Assembly (NCBI GenBank): GCA_049242865.1
Contig: JBMLOR010000028.1
Coordinates: 1 to 43,869 of the forward strand
Length of the DNA: 43,869 nt
Reading direction: 5' to 3'
Source: CAIVPM01 sp049242865
GTDB lineage: Bacteria > Bacteroidota > Bacteroidia > Chitinophagales > Chitinophagaceae
Below, piece after piece: positions 33,132-43,106 of the stretch. The notes beneath the pieces were generated by a model. The model was given only the letters and a program-made list of their open reading frames with translations. It did not search any database and was not told the DNA's origin. The number at the start of each line of letters is the position of its first letter. The stretch's first letter is position 1. Both the position numbers and the translations under genes were made by a program.

Positions 33132-33734
33132 CTACGCTTTCTCAAAACGCTCAGCTACTTTAGACCAATTAATAACATTCCAAATTGCTGCTAAATAATC
33201 AGGACGTTTGTTTTGGTATTTTAAATAATAAGCATGCTCCCAAACATCAACCCCTAAAATTGGTGTACCTTTTACTTCTGCTACATCCATTAATGGGTTA
33301 TCTTGGTTGGGTGTGCTTGTAATTTCAAGTTTACCATCTTTAACAATCAACCAAGCCCATCCGCTTCCAAATCTTGTAGTGCCTGCGGTAGCAAATTTGG
33401 TTTTAAAGTCTTCGAAACTACCAAAAGCTTCATTAATAGCATCTGCCAATTTTCCAGTTGGGGTTCCTCCAGCATTTGCAGCTAATGACTCCCAAAAAAA
33501 AGTATGATTCCAGTGTCCACCGCCATTATTTCTTACAGCAGGAGATATAGTTCCAGCTACAGCAACTAGCTCTTCAATTGTTTTATTTTCGTGTTCTGTA
33601 CCAGCAATAGCCTTGTTTAAATTATCTACATAAGCTTGGTGGTGTTTTCCATGATGAATTTGCATGGTCAAAGTATCAATATGAGGCTCTAAAGCATCAT
33701 GATTATAAGGTAAAGGTGCAAGTGTAAATGCCAT
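33132..33734 (-). CDS. Superoxide dismutase, Fe/Mn family
   Basis: Converts superoxide to oxygen and hydrogen peroxide. The frame is open to 33782, but the ATG at 33732-33734 gives the conserved start MAFTLAPLPYNHDALEPHID and 200 residues, and a promoter lies just upstream inside the longer frame. Metal ligands: His27 (QIHHGKHH), His in GGGHWNHTFFW, Asp and His in DVWEHAYYLKYQ. The Gly/Gln arrangement (GGGHWNH and TPNQDNPL) is the one usual for manganese enzymes. No signal peptide, so cytoplasmic. Monocistronic. Confidence 0.96.
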   Translation of the reverse strand: MAFTLAPLPYNHDALEPHIDTLTMQIHHGKHHQAYVDNLNKAIAGTEHENKTIEELVAVAGTISPAVRNNGGGHWNHTFFWESLAANAGGTPTGKLADAINEAFGSFEDFKTKFATAGTTRFGSGWAWLIVKDGKLEITSTPNQDNPLMDVAEVKGTPILGVDVWEHAYYLKYQNKRPDYLAAIWNVINWSKVAERFEKA

Positions 33735-33750
33735 AATTTTAAAATTTTTA

Positions 33751-33782
33751 CAAAGGTATTTGTAAGTAATAAATTTAAACAA
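33751..33782 (-). promoter_or_regulatory. Promoter of superoxide dismutase
   Basis: On the minus strand: TTG (33782-33780), 21-nt spacer, TACCTTTG (33758-33751), a full match to the Bacteroidota promoter. Box-to-ATG distance is 16 nt. Its position rules out the longer start at 33782. Confidence 0.65.
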
Positions 33783-33798
33783 TGTTTTTTGTAAAACG

Positions 33799-33828
33799 AA
33801 AAAAGGCCGCTTTAAGGCGGCCTTTTTT
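33799..33828 (-). terminator. Terminator of the SusC/SusD operon
   Basis: 12-bp stem with GC-rich core GGCCGC (33799-33810 with 33817-33828), 6-nt loop, T6 at the end on either strand. It lies 25 bp after the susD stop codon. Confidence 0.93.
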
Positions 33829-33853
33829 GTATGTTAAATCTAAATTTAGAATA

Positions 33854-35284
33854 TTAGTAACCAGGATTTTGTTGCATTAATGGATTAACATTTAATTCTG
33901 TTAATGGTATTGGCAACAAGAATCTAAAGTTATTAGCTGGTAAAGTTGCAGCAGCTGTTGTAGGTGCATCAGCAGCATTTCTACTAACTGGTAAACCTTT
34001 ACGTTTTAAATCCCAAAAACGGTGACCTTCATAAGCAAGCTCTTTATAACGTTCGGTCATAATTTCACTTACTGCAGCAGACTTAGAAGCTAATGTTACA
34101 GGAGCATAACCTATAATTCTAGCAGCTCTAAGCATGTTTAAGTCTGTTTCAGCACTATTAGCACCAGTAAAATTATTTAATTCTGCTCTGGCTTCAGCTC
34201 TTATTAAAACCATTTCAGCTGTTCTAAATACTTTTTCATTTACCACATGCTCTAAAGCAGAACCATAAGTTGTTCCTGCTGCTCCACGATATTTATTTAC
34301 TAAAATACTAGGACGAGGTGCAACTAATAAAGGTTCTGTTCTAAAGTACGCTGCATAACGCACATCGTTAATTGGATCATAACTTGCTAACAAAGCAGTA
34401 CTAGGAGCCCAAGTAACTTGAGAAATATTTGCACTACTAGGAGATGTTCCCATAAACAAGCTACCTAAACGAACTGATGTACTACGAACAACTCTCATAG
34501 AAAGCTCATTAGTGTTCGCATCTGTCCATAAACCGCCAAATGATGCTATTGGAGAAAGCGGTCTTGCATTAATAAATTCAGTTGCAAATGTTGATGCTGC
34601 ATTCCAATCATTCATATACAAAGCAACTCTAGCTTGTAAAGCTGCAACACTTAGAACATTTGTACGGTTTAAGTCTGTTAAGTTATTTGGAACTAACAGT
34701 TTAGCAGCAGCTAAATCAGCATTTAATTTTTGGAAATATGGTTGCATTTGAATTCTTGCAACAGGATCTATACTTGGTGTTTCTTTATATGGCATTGCTA
34801 ATCCAGTAGGTGTATAGTTGCCACAATAGTATCTAAAAGCATCAAAATGTGCCCATGCTCTTAGAAAAAGACATTCACCCCTTAATCTATTTTTCAAAAC
34901 GATGTCTCCCGGACGAGTTGAATCAGCAACAGGCAATGCTTGTATCACCCTGTTTGCTCTATCAATCATTCTGTACAAATCACTAATCGCTGTAAAGTTG
35001 TCTCTAATTCCAACATCAGCATTGTTATATTGCCATTCATGTGTTGTTCCAGCATTGTAAAACTCGGCTCTTCTTACCTCATCAGCTAAAGTAAAATTTA
35101 ACTGAATATTCATAACTGTTGAAAAACCAGAATATGCACCAATTACAGCAGACTCACAGTTTGCAACAGTTTTTAAAGCTGTACTACCAGCAATAATATC
35201 AGTTTCTTGTATATCTGTTACCTTTTCACAAGAGTAGAAGCCTAAACTTGCAAAAGCTATAAAAATTATTTTTTTAAGTTTCAT
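33854..35284 (-). CDS. SusD/RagB-family outer-membrane nutrient-binding lipoprotein
   Basis: Surface lipoprotein that caps the SusC channel and captures the nutrient. The 476-residue protein has a lipobox FYSC (Cys19) and the SusD layout: an N-terminal SusD-like region (TALKTVANCESAVIGAYSGF), tetratricopeptide-type helices (LRGECLFLRAWAHFDAFRYY) and the C-terminal RagB/SusD region ending YKELAYEGHRFWDLKRKGLP and FLLPIPLTELNVNP. It lies 19 bp after susC. The ligand is unknown; no carbohydrate-active gene is nearby, and a secreted protease upstream hints at peptides. Confidence 0.96.
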   Translation of the reverse strand: MKLKKIIFIAFASLGFYSCEKVTDIQETDIIAGSTALKTVANCESAVIGAYSGFSTVMNIQLNFTLADEVRRAEFYNAGTTHEWQYNNADVGIRDNFTAISDLYRMIDRANRVIQALPVADSTRPGDIVLKNRLRGECLFLRAWAHFDAFRYYCGNYTPTGLAMPYKETPSIDPVARIQMQPYFQKLNADLAAAKLLVPNNLTDLNRTNVLSVAALQARVALYMNDWNAASTFATEFINARPLSPIASFGGLWTDANTNELSMRVVRSTSVRLGSLFMGTSPSSANISQVTWAPSTALLASYDPINDVRYAAYFRTEPLLVAPRPSILVNKYRGAAGTTYGSALEHVVNEKVFRTAEMVLIRAEARAELNNFTGANSAETDLNMLRAARIIGYAPVTLASKSAAVSEIMTERYKELAYEGHRFWDLKRKGLPVSRNAADAPTTAAATLPANNFRFLLPIPLTELNVNPLMQQNPGY

Positions 35285-35303
35285 TATTATCGATTTTTTA
35301 AAA

Positions 35304-38300
35304 TTAGAAATTAACGTCTAAACCAAAGGTGATAATTCTTGGGTTAGGGAATTCATTCAAGCTAATGTTGTTGCTATCTTCAGGATCTGGACCTCTCCAA
35401 GGGCTCCAAATAGCTAAGTTTTGTGCTTGAACGTAAAATCTTGCATTTTTAAGTACAGTAGTTCCTCCAACTTTTAATTCTGGTACTCTATAAGCAACAT
35501 TTAAACTTCTGAATCTTAAGAATCTAGCATCTTGAATATCTGATGAGTTGAAACCTCTATCAAATGATGGGCTTTGATAAAACACTTTGTCTCCTGGTTT
35601 TTGCCATTGTTGTGTAAGCAATCTTTTTGAAGCATTTACAGCAGTATGATAACCAGCTACACCTCTTGTAATCCAGTTTTCAATATTGTTATATCTATAA
35701 ACTTCAAATTGATAAGAAAACTGAGCACCAATTGTTAATCTTTTGTATTCAATATCAATACCAAATCCACCAACGTGTTTAGGGATATAAGTTCCAAAAT
35801 CAGCAAACTGTGGTGCAGTTAAACTTGTAGTTGGATTACCATTTGCATCTCTAAACAATGGGGCTCCTGTTGCAGGATCTGCACCCAAATAGTGTTGAGT
35901 ATAGTGTGTTCCAAAAGGAATGCCAGCTCTAATAATACCAGTACCTGTTTGATATTCTGGCACACCGCCTAAAGACTCAATCATGTTATTATTGATTGAA
36001 TGATTCCAATTAAGCGTTACAGTTAGATTTTTTTGTTTTACAACATCATAGAATAGGTCTAATTCCCAACCTTTATTGCTCATAGCTCCAGCATTTGTTG
36101 GAATAGACAAGCCGCCAAATCCACCAGTTAAAGGAGTAGCATAGTTAATGAATAATCCTTTAGTTCTATTAATGTATCTTTCGATAGTTATTCTTAACCT
36201 TCTATCAAACATAGCTAAGTCAACACCTACGTTTGTTTTTTCGATTGTTTCTAATTGCAAATTAGGAGTACCCGGATTTGTTGGAACTAAACCAGTAATT
36301 GTAGAACCAACAAATGAAGTAGTATTCCCAAATGTTGCTAATTGTGGTCCTAAGTAGTTTCCAATACTAATTAAACCCCCAGTGATTCCAAAAGCACCTG
36401 TAGCAACACTCTCAATGTTTGGTACAGAACCATATGAAACTCTTACTTTCATATCATTCAACCATTTAACGTCTTGTAAGAAACTTTCTCTTTTTGCATT
36501 CCATGTAACACCAGCTGACCAAGTAGTAATTGCTTTGTTATCTGGGTTTAAAATTCTTGATGTTTCGTCTTTTCTAATACTACCATTAAAGGTATATTTA
36601 TTATCAAAACTATATCTCAATGTACCAAACAACGAAGCTATTCCATAACCAGATTTTGCACTAGTAGCAGGTTGTGACCAACCTGAACCAGTGTTAGGTA
36701 TTAATCCAGCACCTTGACCAGTTTCATTAACTCTTAAATCTAAGTTAAATAATTGGAAACCTAACCCTTTTGAATATAACCTAAATGTTTCATAATAAAC
36801 ACCAGCATCAACTTCATGTTTTTTACCAAATCTCTTAGTGTAGTTTAAAGATGAAGTATTAACAAATTGAGAATTCAATCTGCTTGCTTCAGCTAAAAAC
36901 CCACCACCTGTTCCAGGAACAGCGTTAGCTTGTAATGACCCTACATAAGAGTTAGCATAAATGTTTCTTATCCATTGCTCACTTGCAGCATCAACACCTA
37001 TATTATGTCTAAAGGTTAAATCATCAGTAATTTTGAATGAAGCACCCAAGCTTGAAACTAATTTAACTTGTGAACGATTTACTATTGTATTTTGAATACC
37101 TTCTAAAACGTTACCAATTTGTTTTAAAGCCAAGTTAGTACTTGCACCAAAAATTAGGTTACCTTGAGCATCATAAGGATTTTCATAAGGCTTAGCTCTC
37201 CATGCCATTTGAAAGGCGTTACGAGCAGAGTTACCTCTTAATTCACCTTCAGAAAAATCTGTTAATGAGTATCCTAATTGGTTTCTAAAGTTTAAGGTTA
37301 ATCTACCAATGGTTTGCTCAAAGTTAAAACGTAACGTGTAACGACGTAATCTTGAGCCTAAGTCTGTACCTTTTTGATCAAAGTATCCTACACTAACATA
37401 ATATTTATTGTTTGCAGAACCACCACTCATATCCAACTCTTGATTCATTGAAAATCCTTGACGGAACAAAATTTTTGAATAATCCATATCTATTCTAGAT
37501 AAGCTATCCAATAAAAAAGTTCTTCTTGCTTGAACTGCTGGAGCAGATGTTGCAAATGTTGGATTGTTAGGTGAATATTCCCAACCTGGAGTACCTGTTA
37601 ATCTTAGACGTTCTTCATACTGCAAAATTTCTTTGGTATTCATCATATCAAAGTTTGTTGCATTTGGTGCTTGTGTAAAACCATATTGAGATCTGTAGCT
37701 AAACTTAGGTGCACCTGATTTTCCTTGTTTTGTAGTAATTACAATAACACCTAAACCGCCTCTTGCTCCATATAAAGCTGCTGCACTAGCATCTTTTAAG
37801 ATGTTGAAACTTTCAAAATCGTTAGGATTTAAAGTGGCAAAGTTTGCAGCCGCTATTGGCACACCATCTACTACATATAAAGGCTGAGTTCCAGCACCAG
37901 TAATAGATTGAATACCACGAATTGTAATGTTGGCACTTGTACCTGGCTGACCAGAACCAGAATTTACCAATAAACCCGGTGCTCTACCCTGTAAAGCTTG
38001 GTCGAAAGCTCCCATAGGAGTGTTTTCAACTACTTTACCAGAAAGTGTAGTTGCTGCACCCGAGAATTGTGTTTTCTTTGTGGTATTATAACCCGTAGAA
38101 ACAACCACCTCCTCAAGAGACTTATCATCATTAGCTAACGTTACATTAACACTTGATTTTCCTGCAATTGACACCTCTTGTGTTGCAAAGTTTACTGATG
38201 AAATAACTAATGCTTTTGCATTTTGAGGTACTTTAATGGTAAAACTTCCGTCTTTACCAGTAATTGTTCCTCCCTTTGCTCCTTTAACTTGCACAGAAGC

Positions 38301-38417
38301 ATTTGCAATTCCTGCTCCTTTGTCGTCTACTACTTTACCAGTAATAGTAACTGTTTGAGCCAACACGCTTCCCAAAAACAACATAAAAGTTGTTAAGAGT
38401 AATCCGAATTTTTTCAT
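35304..38417 (-). CDS. SusC/RagA-family TonB-linked outer-membrane protein
   Basis: TonB-dependent outer-membrane channel working with SusD. The 1037-residue protein has a signal peptide (about 1-20, VLAQ), a carboxypeptidase-like regulatory domain (about 22-105, TITGKVVDDKGAGIANASVQ), a TonB-box-like EEVVVSTGY, a plug domain with GRAPGLLVNSGSGQPG and PLYVVDGVPI, and a 22-strand barrel ending FGLDVNF. It is encoded directly before susD. On the minus strand a weak -7 box (TAATATTG, 38467-38460) lies upstream. There is no N-terminal STN domain, so no anti-sigma signalling is expected. Confidence 0.97.
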   Translation of the reverse strand: MKKFGLLLTTFMLFLGSVLAQTVTITGKVVDDKGAGIANASVQVKGAKGGTITGKDGSFTIKVPQNAKALVISSVNFATQEVSIAGKSSVNVTLANDDKSLEEVVVSTGYNTTKKTQFSGAATTLSGKVVENTPMGAFDQALQGRAPGLLVNSGSGQPGTSANITIRGIQSITGAGTQPLYVVDGVPIAAANFATLNPNDFESFNILKDASAAALYGARGGLGVIVITTKQGKSGAPKFSYRSQYGFTQAPNATNFDMMNTKEILQYEERLRLTGTPGWEYSPNNPTFATSAPAVQARRTFLLDSLSRIDMDYSKILFRQGFSMNQELDMSGGSANNKYYVSVGYFDQKGTDLGSRLRRYTLRFNFEQTIGRLTLNFRNQLGYSLTDFSEGELRGNSARNAFQMAWRAKPYENPYDAQGNLIFGASTNLALKQIGNVLEGIQNTIVNRSQVKLVSSLGASFKITDDLTFRHNIGVDAASEQWIRNIYANSYVGSLQANAVPGTGGGFLAEASRLNSQFVNTSSLNYTKRFGKKHEVDAGVYYETFRLYSKGLGFQLFNLDLRVNETGQGAGLIPNTGSGWSQPATSAKSGYGIASLFGTLRYSFDNKYTFNGSIRKDETSRILNPDNKAITTWSAGVTWNAKRESFLQDVKWLNDMKVRVSYGSVPNIESVATGAFGITGGLISIGNYLGPQLATFGNTTSFVGSTITGLVPTNPGTPNLQLETIEKTNVGVDLAMFDRRLRITIERYINRTKGLFINYATPLTGGFGGLSIPTNAGAMSNKGWELDLFYDVVKQKNLTVTLNWNHSINNNMIESLGGVPEYQTGTGIIRAGIPFGTHYTQHYLGADPATGAPLFRDANGNPTTSLTAPQFADFGTYIPKHVGGFGIDIEYKRLTIGAQFSYQFEVYRYNNIENWITRGVAGYHTAVNASKRLLTQQWQKPGDKVFYQSPSFDRGFNSSDIQDARFLRFRSLNVAYRVPELKVGGTTVLKNARFYVQAQNLAIWSPWRGPDPEDSNNISLNEFPNPRIITFGLDVNF

Positions 38418-38608
38418 TTTTTTAAAGATTTGTTAAATAATGATTTTCAATTAAGACAGCAATATTAGGGTAATGCTGCATAAATTTTAACATTAATTTA
38501 CATTTCCTTAACATTCCATTTGCTTTTTTGGGAAAATAGTCTTCTTATCAGTTTGATTTGTAAACTTTTTACACATATCTAGTTTTTGATTTCTTAAACC
38601 GTACAAAT

Positions 38609-41600
38609 CTATATTATAACAATTTTTTGCTTTAATTGCTTTTTGTCTACAAACAAATTAATCATATAAACGCCCTTAGGCAGGTTTTGAGCTGGAATTT
38701 TAAAATTGTTTTTTCCTATGGTAGAATTAATGGAAACTTCATTGATAACTTTTCCTTGAGTATCATAGATTAAAAGTTTTGGTTTTGCAAAAGTTTTTTG
38801 CTCATAAGCAATAGTAAAATTTCCATTGCTTGGATTTGGATATACTGCAAAAAAGTTATCACTTATTAAAATGGGATCTATAAATGTTGGCACTACAGCA
38901 ATATCTGCACTTGTAAGTTGACAACCATTGGCGTCTGTAGTTCTTACTTTATAAGTACCATTGGATGTAACTGTAAGTTTTTGATTGTTTTCGCCAATCA
39001 TATCTACATTATCTTTAATCCATTGATAGCCCAATGCCAAACTGCTTGTTAAGGTATCTACTTGTTTAGTAATTGTTGGAGCTGTTGAGGTGGTTGAATT
39101 TATAGCTACTCTATCGCTTGGGTTATCTAAAGATTTTACCATCATATCATAAAAATAATAATAAAATCCTTGGAATCCTGTACCCCCACCATTTATTAAA
39201 TTATTACTAGGAATAGTAACTAAACCAGGAATAGTGAATGGATAAGGGCTGCCCGTAACTCCATTATTTCTAAATATATTGGCAACTCCATCTGTTTTTA
39301 GCACAATTGAATGGCTGCCTGCCGGTAATGTTAGACCAAAATTATATACGTGTCCTAAATCTGCAGCATCGTTAACTGCCAAAGCTCCCGTTTGTTGTGT
39401 TGGTCGAGATGCTATGGCATCTAATGAAATACTGTCTAATCTAAAATATCTGTAATCACCAGTTGTAGGGTCTACGCTAGTAATATCAACTACAAGAATG
39501 CTAATCTTTCCAGGAAAAGCGGTGTATAATCTTGATGATTCTAGCACTATTGGCTTATCTGAAGTATAATTTATATAATTACCGCCATTGGCTTGATACC
39601 CTCCTCCAAAACTGTTTTTGTTTATGGTGATAGAAGATTTTGCCCCACTACCTAAAAAGTAAGTTGGTAATATACTCGTACTAGTTGTATTTGTGCCAGC
39701 TGCAATTGGTGTGGTTGATGTATTACTATTGTACCAAAAATAATTTGTATTGGCGGTTGTATTAGTAGCTTTTAATAGTGCATTTGTGCCACAAACAACT
39801 GCGGTGCCTGTTGGGTTACTTGACTTATTTACAATGGTAACATCTGCAGATTTACTATTGTTGTTGATATTTTGATCATTTGTTGGATTTATAGTAGCAC
39901 TTAAGTTGTATGTTGTATTGGCCAAAAAGTTAAATGGGGTTTGCAACGTATAATTTACAAATTTGCCTGCATTTATTGTTGGGGCGTATGTTCCTGTTAT
40001 GGTTGCTTGCGTTGTTGCTCCTGTTTTAACAATTACAGTTATTGGCACACCTGTAGTAATATTTGTTGATCCGTCGTTTTTTAATCGTACTGTTATAAAC
40101 TGATTGCCACTTGCAAAACTTCCTGAGGTTGGGCTTACTATATCTTGAATACTAACATCAAGTGCTGCTTTTGTAAACTGAATTCTATAATCTTCTGTTT
40201 CACCTCGAGTGTAACTGTTACATGAGGTTACTGCTGCTGCATCATTAGTTTCTTGAGTTACTACCCTCATAATTGTAAATCCATTTGTTGGAATGGTTGA
40301 TGGAGTGGTGATGTTGGTTGTAAATGCTGTGTTATTAGTAGAAATTACGCCACTAGTTGCCACAAGCTCATTGGCATCGGTAAATACACCATTTTGATTA
40401 TAATCAATATACACTTTTACAACTTTTGCCACAACTGTTGCATCGCAACTATTTAATGTTATTGATAAAGGATAGGTTTTGTTGGGTTCAATATTTCCTG
40501 TGATATTGGTAAAGTTGGTATAGCTTGTGCAGCCAGCAGTATTGGTGTTATTTATATTTGAAAAACTCACATTATCTATTCTTGCTCCAGCTGTTGATGT
40601 TGGTGCTGATGCACAAATTGAAGTTCCTCCAACCCCACTTATAATTAACGAAAACGCTTGCTGACCTCTTTGAAGGGTATTTTTGTGTGTGATGGTTATG
40701 GTATAAGTTGCTCCAGGAATTACGTCGTCTACCTCAACTCTTTCTACATTATCTCTAAAATTATCGCCTCGTGTGGCTGCACTTGCAGGACTAGCAGGAT
40801 TTAAAACCCAAGGTGTATAGGTGGTTGCTCCTCTTGTAATTCGTACATCTAAATCGTTAATCAGTTTTAGTGTAGCATCGTTAATGGTATTAGTAGCTAA
40901 AACATTTCCTCTAACATCTGTCCAAGCAATGGTGGCCATTAATTTTCCTTTGCCACTTGCTATTACATTTAATGTATAGCTTTGACCATTTAATAAAGTT
41001 TGCTCTATAATTCTGGAACTGATATTATTGTTGGTAATTACAGTTGCACTTTTTTCTGCATCAAATACACCCCAACCCATTTGATAATCTGGCCCTTGAT
41101 TTGCTCCAGCTTCGTTAGCTGTATGAATAGACAATGCTTTTAATGTTGCACCATTTAATAAAGCACCTCCATTTAATTGTGCATACAATTCTTGCAATAA
41201 AATTAAACTTCCAGAAACGTTTGGCGTAGCCATACTAGTGCCACTATACATTTCATACGAGTTTACGTTGGTTGCTGTACTACTTAAAACATCAACACCA
41301 TCAGCCACAACATCTGGTTTTATTCTACCATCATCTGTTGGGCCCCAACTACTCATGGTACTTTGTACAACATCACTTGGACTATTATAGCCTCCTTCAA
41401 TTCCTTGAACAGACCCAACTGTTAAAATATTTTTGGCACAACCATAGGTTGGAATAATATCGTATCCATTATTGCTACTAATTCCTGCTGGTCTGTTGCC
41501 TGCTGCAACCATGTTTCCTAAGTTATCGTATCTAAAATAAGGCTGACCAACAGCTGGCCCATTTTCTGTTCTATTATTGCCTGCAGATTTTACAATAAGA

Positions 41601-42367
41601 TATTTAGGAGTATTGTACATTATTGAATCCCACAGTTGGGCTTCTTCGTTGTAAAAACCAAATTTATAATCTTCAAATGTGCCTGGGTCGCCATAAAATT
41701 CCCAATTTGTACCATTATATCGCCAACCTGCCACACTTCCATAGCTATGATTTGAAACCAGTAAACCATTTGCTGCTCCAAGCATTTCAGACAAATGATT
41801 ATTAAAATCGTAGCATTGTAAATTAGTTGTTCCAAATGCCATTCCTTTTGCAGCAGGATTTATACCACTTGCAATCATTGTGCCTGCTACATGAGTAGCA
41901 TGGCTGCTATTGCTTGCAGCAACATCTTTTTGTGTTACTCTACCTGTAAGCTCAATATGATTAGGCATTATTCTTCCTCCATCCCAAATGGCTAATTTGC
42001 TAGCTACAGAACTTGAAGAGCCAGATAAGTTTAAACCCAATCTTCCTCCACTCCATAATTGATTGGTGCCTGTGGTTGATGCTGCTACTACATTACTTTG
42101 TGTAGCAGTATAAAGGGGCATTCCATTTGAACTTATGCCTGTGAGAATTATAACTTCTTTAGATGAATTGCTTGATGTTAAAACCAATGGCCAGTTTTTT
42201 TCTTTGGCAGTTTTTAGTAAAACCTCTTGTTGCTGTTTTTCTTTTTGAGATTGAATTTTTGCAGCTTCTTCTAAACTAATTGTAGTAGCTTTTTGTGCTA
42301 TTAGTGGCAGAGCAAAAAATATTGCCACTACTGTACTAATTTTTTTAAATGAAAATTGCATAACCAT
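38609..42367 (-). CDS. T9SS-secreted S8 (subtilisin-like) serine peptidase, multidomain
   Basis: A 1252-residue secreted protease. The signal peptide ends near residue 25 (LIAQ); Met3 is an equally good start. The subtilase triad is Asp129 (AIWDGG), His156 (SSHATHVAGT) and Ser379 (YSGTSMATPNVSG), with the oxyanion Asn265. A beta-sandwich follows (to about 585), then a GEVED domain (VYIDYNQNGVFTD, GETEDYRI), a CARDB-like domain and further adhesion-type modules. The last 80 residues are a T9SS sorting domain (FFAVYPNPSNGNFTI ... KGVYMINLF). It would be exported across the outer membrane and cut from its tail by a PorU-type sortase. It lies 191 bp upstream of susC, same strand. Confidence 0.95.
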   Translation of the reverse strand: MVMQFSFKKISTVVAIFFALPLIAQKATTISLEEAAKIQSQKEKQQQEVLLKTAKEKNWPLVLTSSNSSKEVIILTGISSNGMPLYTATQSNVVAASTTGTNQLWSGGRLGLNLSGSSSSVASKLAIWDGGRIMPNHIELTGRVTQKDVAASNSSHATHVAGTMIASGINPAAKGMAFGTTNLQCYDFNNHLSEMLGAANGLLVSNHSYGSVAGWRYNGTNWEFYGDPGTFEDYKFGFYNEEAQLWDSIMYNTPKYLIVKSAGNNRTENGPAVGQPYFRYDNLGNMVAAGNRPAGISSNNGYDIIPTYGCAKNILTVGSVQGIEGGYNSPSDVVQSTMSSWGPTDDGRIKPDVVADGVDVLSSTATNVNSYEMYSGTSMATPNVSGSLILLQELYAQLNGGALLNGATLKALSIHTANEAGANQGPDYQMGWGVFDAEKSATVITNNNISSRIIEQTLLNGQSYTLNVIASGKGKLMATIAWTDVRGNVLATNTINDATLKLINDLDVRITRGATTYTPWVLNPASPASAATRGDNFRDNVERVEVDDVIPGATYTITITHKNTLQRGQQAFSLIISGVGGTSICASAPTSTAGARIDNVSFSNINNTNTAGCTSYTNFTNITGNIEPNKTYPLSITLNSCDATVVAKVVKVYIDYNQNGVFTDANELVATSGVISTNNTAFTTNITTPSTIPTNGFTIMRVVTQETNDAAAVTSCNSYTRGETEDYRIQFTKAALDVSIQDIVSPTSGSFASGNQFITVRLKNDGSTNITTGVPITVIVKTGATTQATITGTYAPTINAGKFVNYTLQTPFNFLANTTYNLSATINPTNDQNINNNSKSADVTIVNKSSNPTGTAVVCGTNALLKATNTTANTNYFWYNSNTSTTPIAAGTNTTSTSILPTYFLGSGAKSSITINKNSFGGGYQANGGNYINYTSDKPIVLESSRLYTAFPGKISILVVDITSVDPTTGDYRYFRLDSISLDAIASRPTQQTGALAVNDAADLGHVYNFGLTLPAGSHSIVLKTDGVANIFRNNGVTGSPYPFTIPGLVTIPSNNLINGGGTGFQGFYYYFYDMMVKSLDNPSDRVAINSTTSTAPTITKQVDTLTSSLALGYQWIKDNVDMIGENNQKLTVTSNGTYKVRTTDANGCQLTSADIAVVPTFIDPILISDNFFAVYPNPSNGNFTIAYEQKTFAKPKLLIYDTQGKVINEVSINSTIGKNNFKIPAQNLPKGVYMINLFVDKKQLKQKIVII

Positions 42368-42375
42368 ATAACTTG

Positions 42376-42383
42376 TAAAGGTA
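42376..42383 (-). promoter_or_regulatory. Promoter -7 box of the subtilase gene
   Basis: TACCTTTA on the minus strand, one mismatch from TAnnTTTG, 8 nt before the first ATG and 14 nt before the second (Met3). The short distance slightly favours Met3 as the real start. Confidence 0.4.
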
Positions 42384-42426
42384 TTTATTTAGATGCAATT
42401 GAAAAGCAGTTTGTGGCTTTGTTTTT

Positions 42427-42912
42427 TTAAATCGATTCAAATGAACCTGTTTGTTTATTTTTCTTCACATTTCCTGCTTCAAAATATTGTCCATTCATAG
42501 CTACATAAACCCCAACAGGCAAGGTTTGTACAAAAGCAATGGCACTTCCTAAATTAAATAATCCATCGCTACTACCAAACTTATAAGGAATCATTGCTCC
42601 TGTAAGTACAATGGTTTTATTGGTGATATGTTCTGCTAAAAGTTCTGCTGTTTGTGTCATTGTATCTGTGCCATGAGTAATGATAATTTTATCTTCATCA
42701 CAATTTTCACATTGATATATAATCAATTGGCGGTCTTCTTCTGTCATTTCCAAGCTATCAATCATCATCAATGTTCTTATATCAACATCAACTTTACTTC
42801 GTCCAAGTTTCAACATTTCAGGCAAATGAGTGTCTTTAAAATACAAAGAGCCGTTCAATTCATTGTATTCTTTATCAAAAGTACCTCCTGTTATAAAAAT
42901 TCTAATGCTCAT
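42427..42912 (-). CDS. Short asparaginase-domain protein
   Basis: A 161-residue protein corresponding only to the N-terminal domain of L-asparaginase (complete enzymes are about 330 residues). The catalytic threonine motifs are present: ITGGTFD (Thr11) and ITHGTDTMTQ, and also VLTGAMIPY. The C-terminal domain that completes the active site at the dimer interface is missing, and the sequence ends cleanly with a normal stop, so it is a short family member and not an obvious truncation. Short asparaginase-domain proteins are known in many bacteria, with no proven activity that I can name. No signal peptide. Confidence 0.88.
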   Translation of the reverse strand: MSIRIFITGGTFDKEYNELNGSLYFKDTHLPEMLKLGRSKVDVDIRTLMMIDSLEMTEEDRQLIIYQCENCDEDKIIITHGTDTMTQTAELLAEHITNKTIVLTGAMIPYKFGSSDGLFNLGSAIAFVQTLPVGVYVAMNGQYFEAGNVKKNKQTGSFESI

Positions 42913-42927
42913 GTTGAATATTTAAAA

Positions 42928-42935
42928 CAAAGATA
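42928..42935 (-). promoter_or_regulatory. Promoter -7 box of the asparaginase-domain gene
   Basis: TATCTTTG on the minus strand, a full TAnnTTTG match 15 nt before the ATG. No clear -33 element. Confidence 0.5.
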
Positions 42936-43106
42936 ATGATTGCTTTATGTAAAGCACATTATCTGTTGTGGCATTATACGTGACATTTGATTAATTAAGT
43001 ACATAAAATGTTGAATTTGTCTAAATATCTTATAAATAATTGATAATCAATTAAACACAGCATTGCTTATTGAATCTTTACATTATTTTCACTAAAAATT
43101 ACTAGT

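Noticed and set aside
33735..33782. Longer N-terminus of superoxide dismutase
   Set aside because: The added 16 residues match nothing in the family and overlap a good promoter for the shorter gene.
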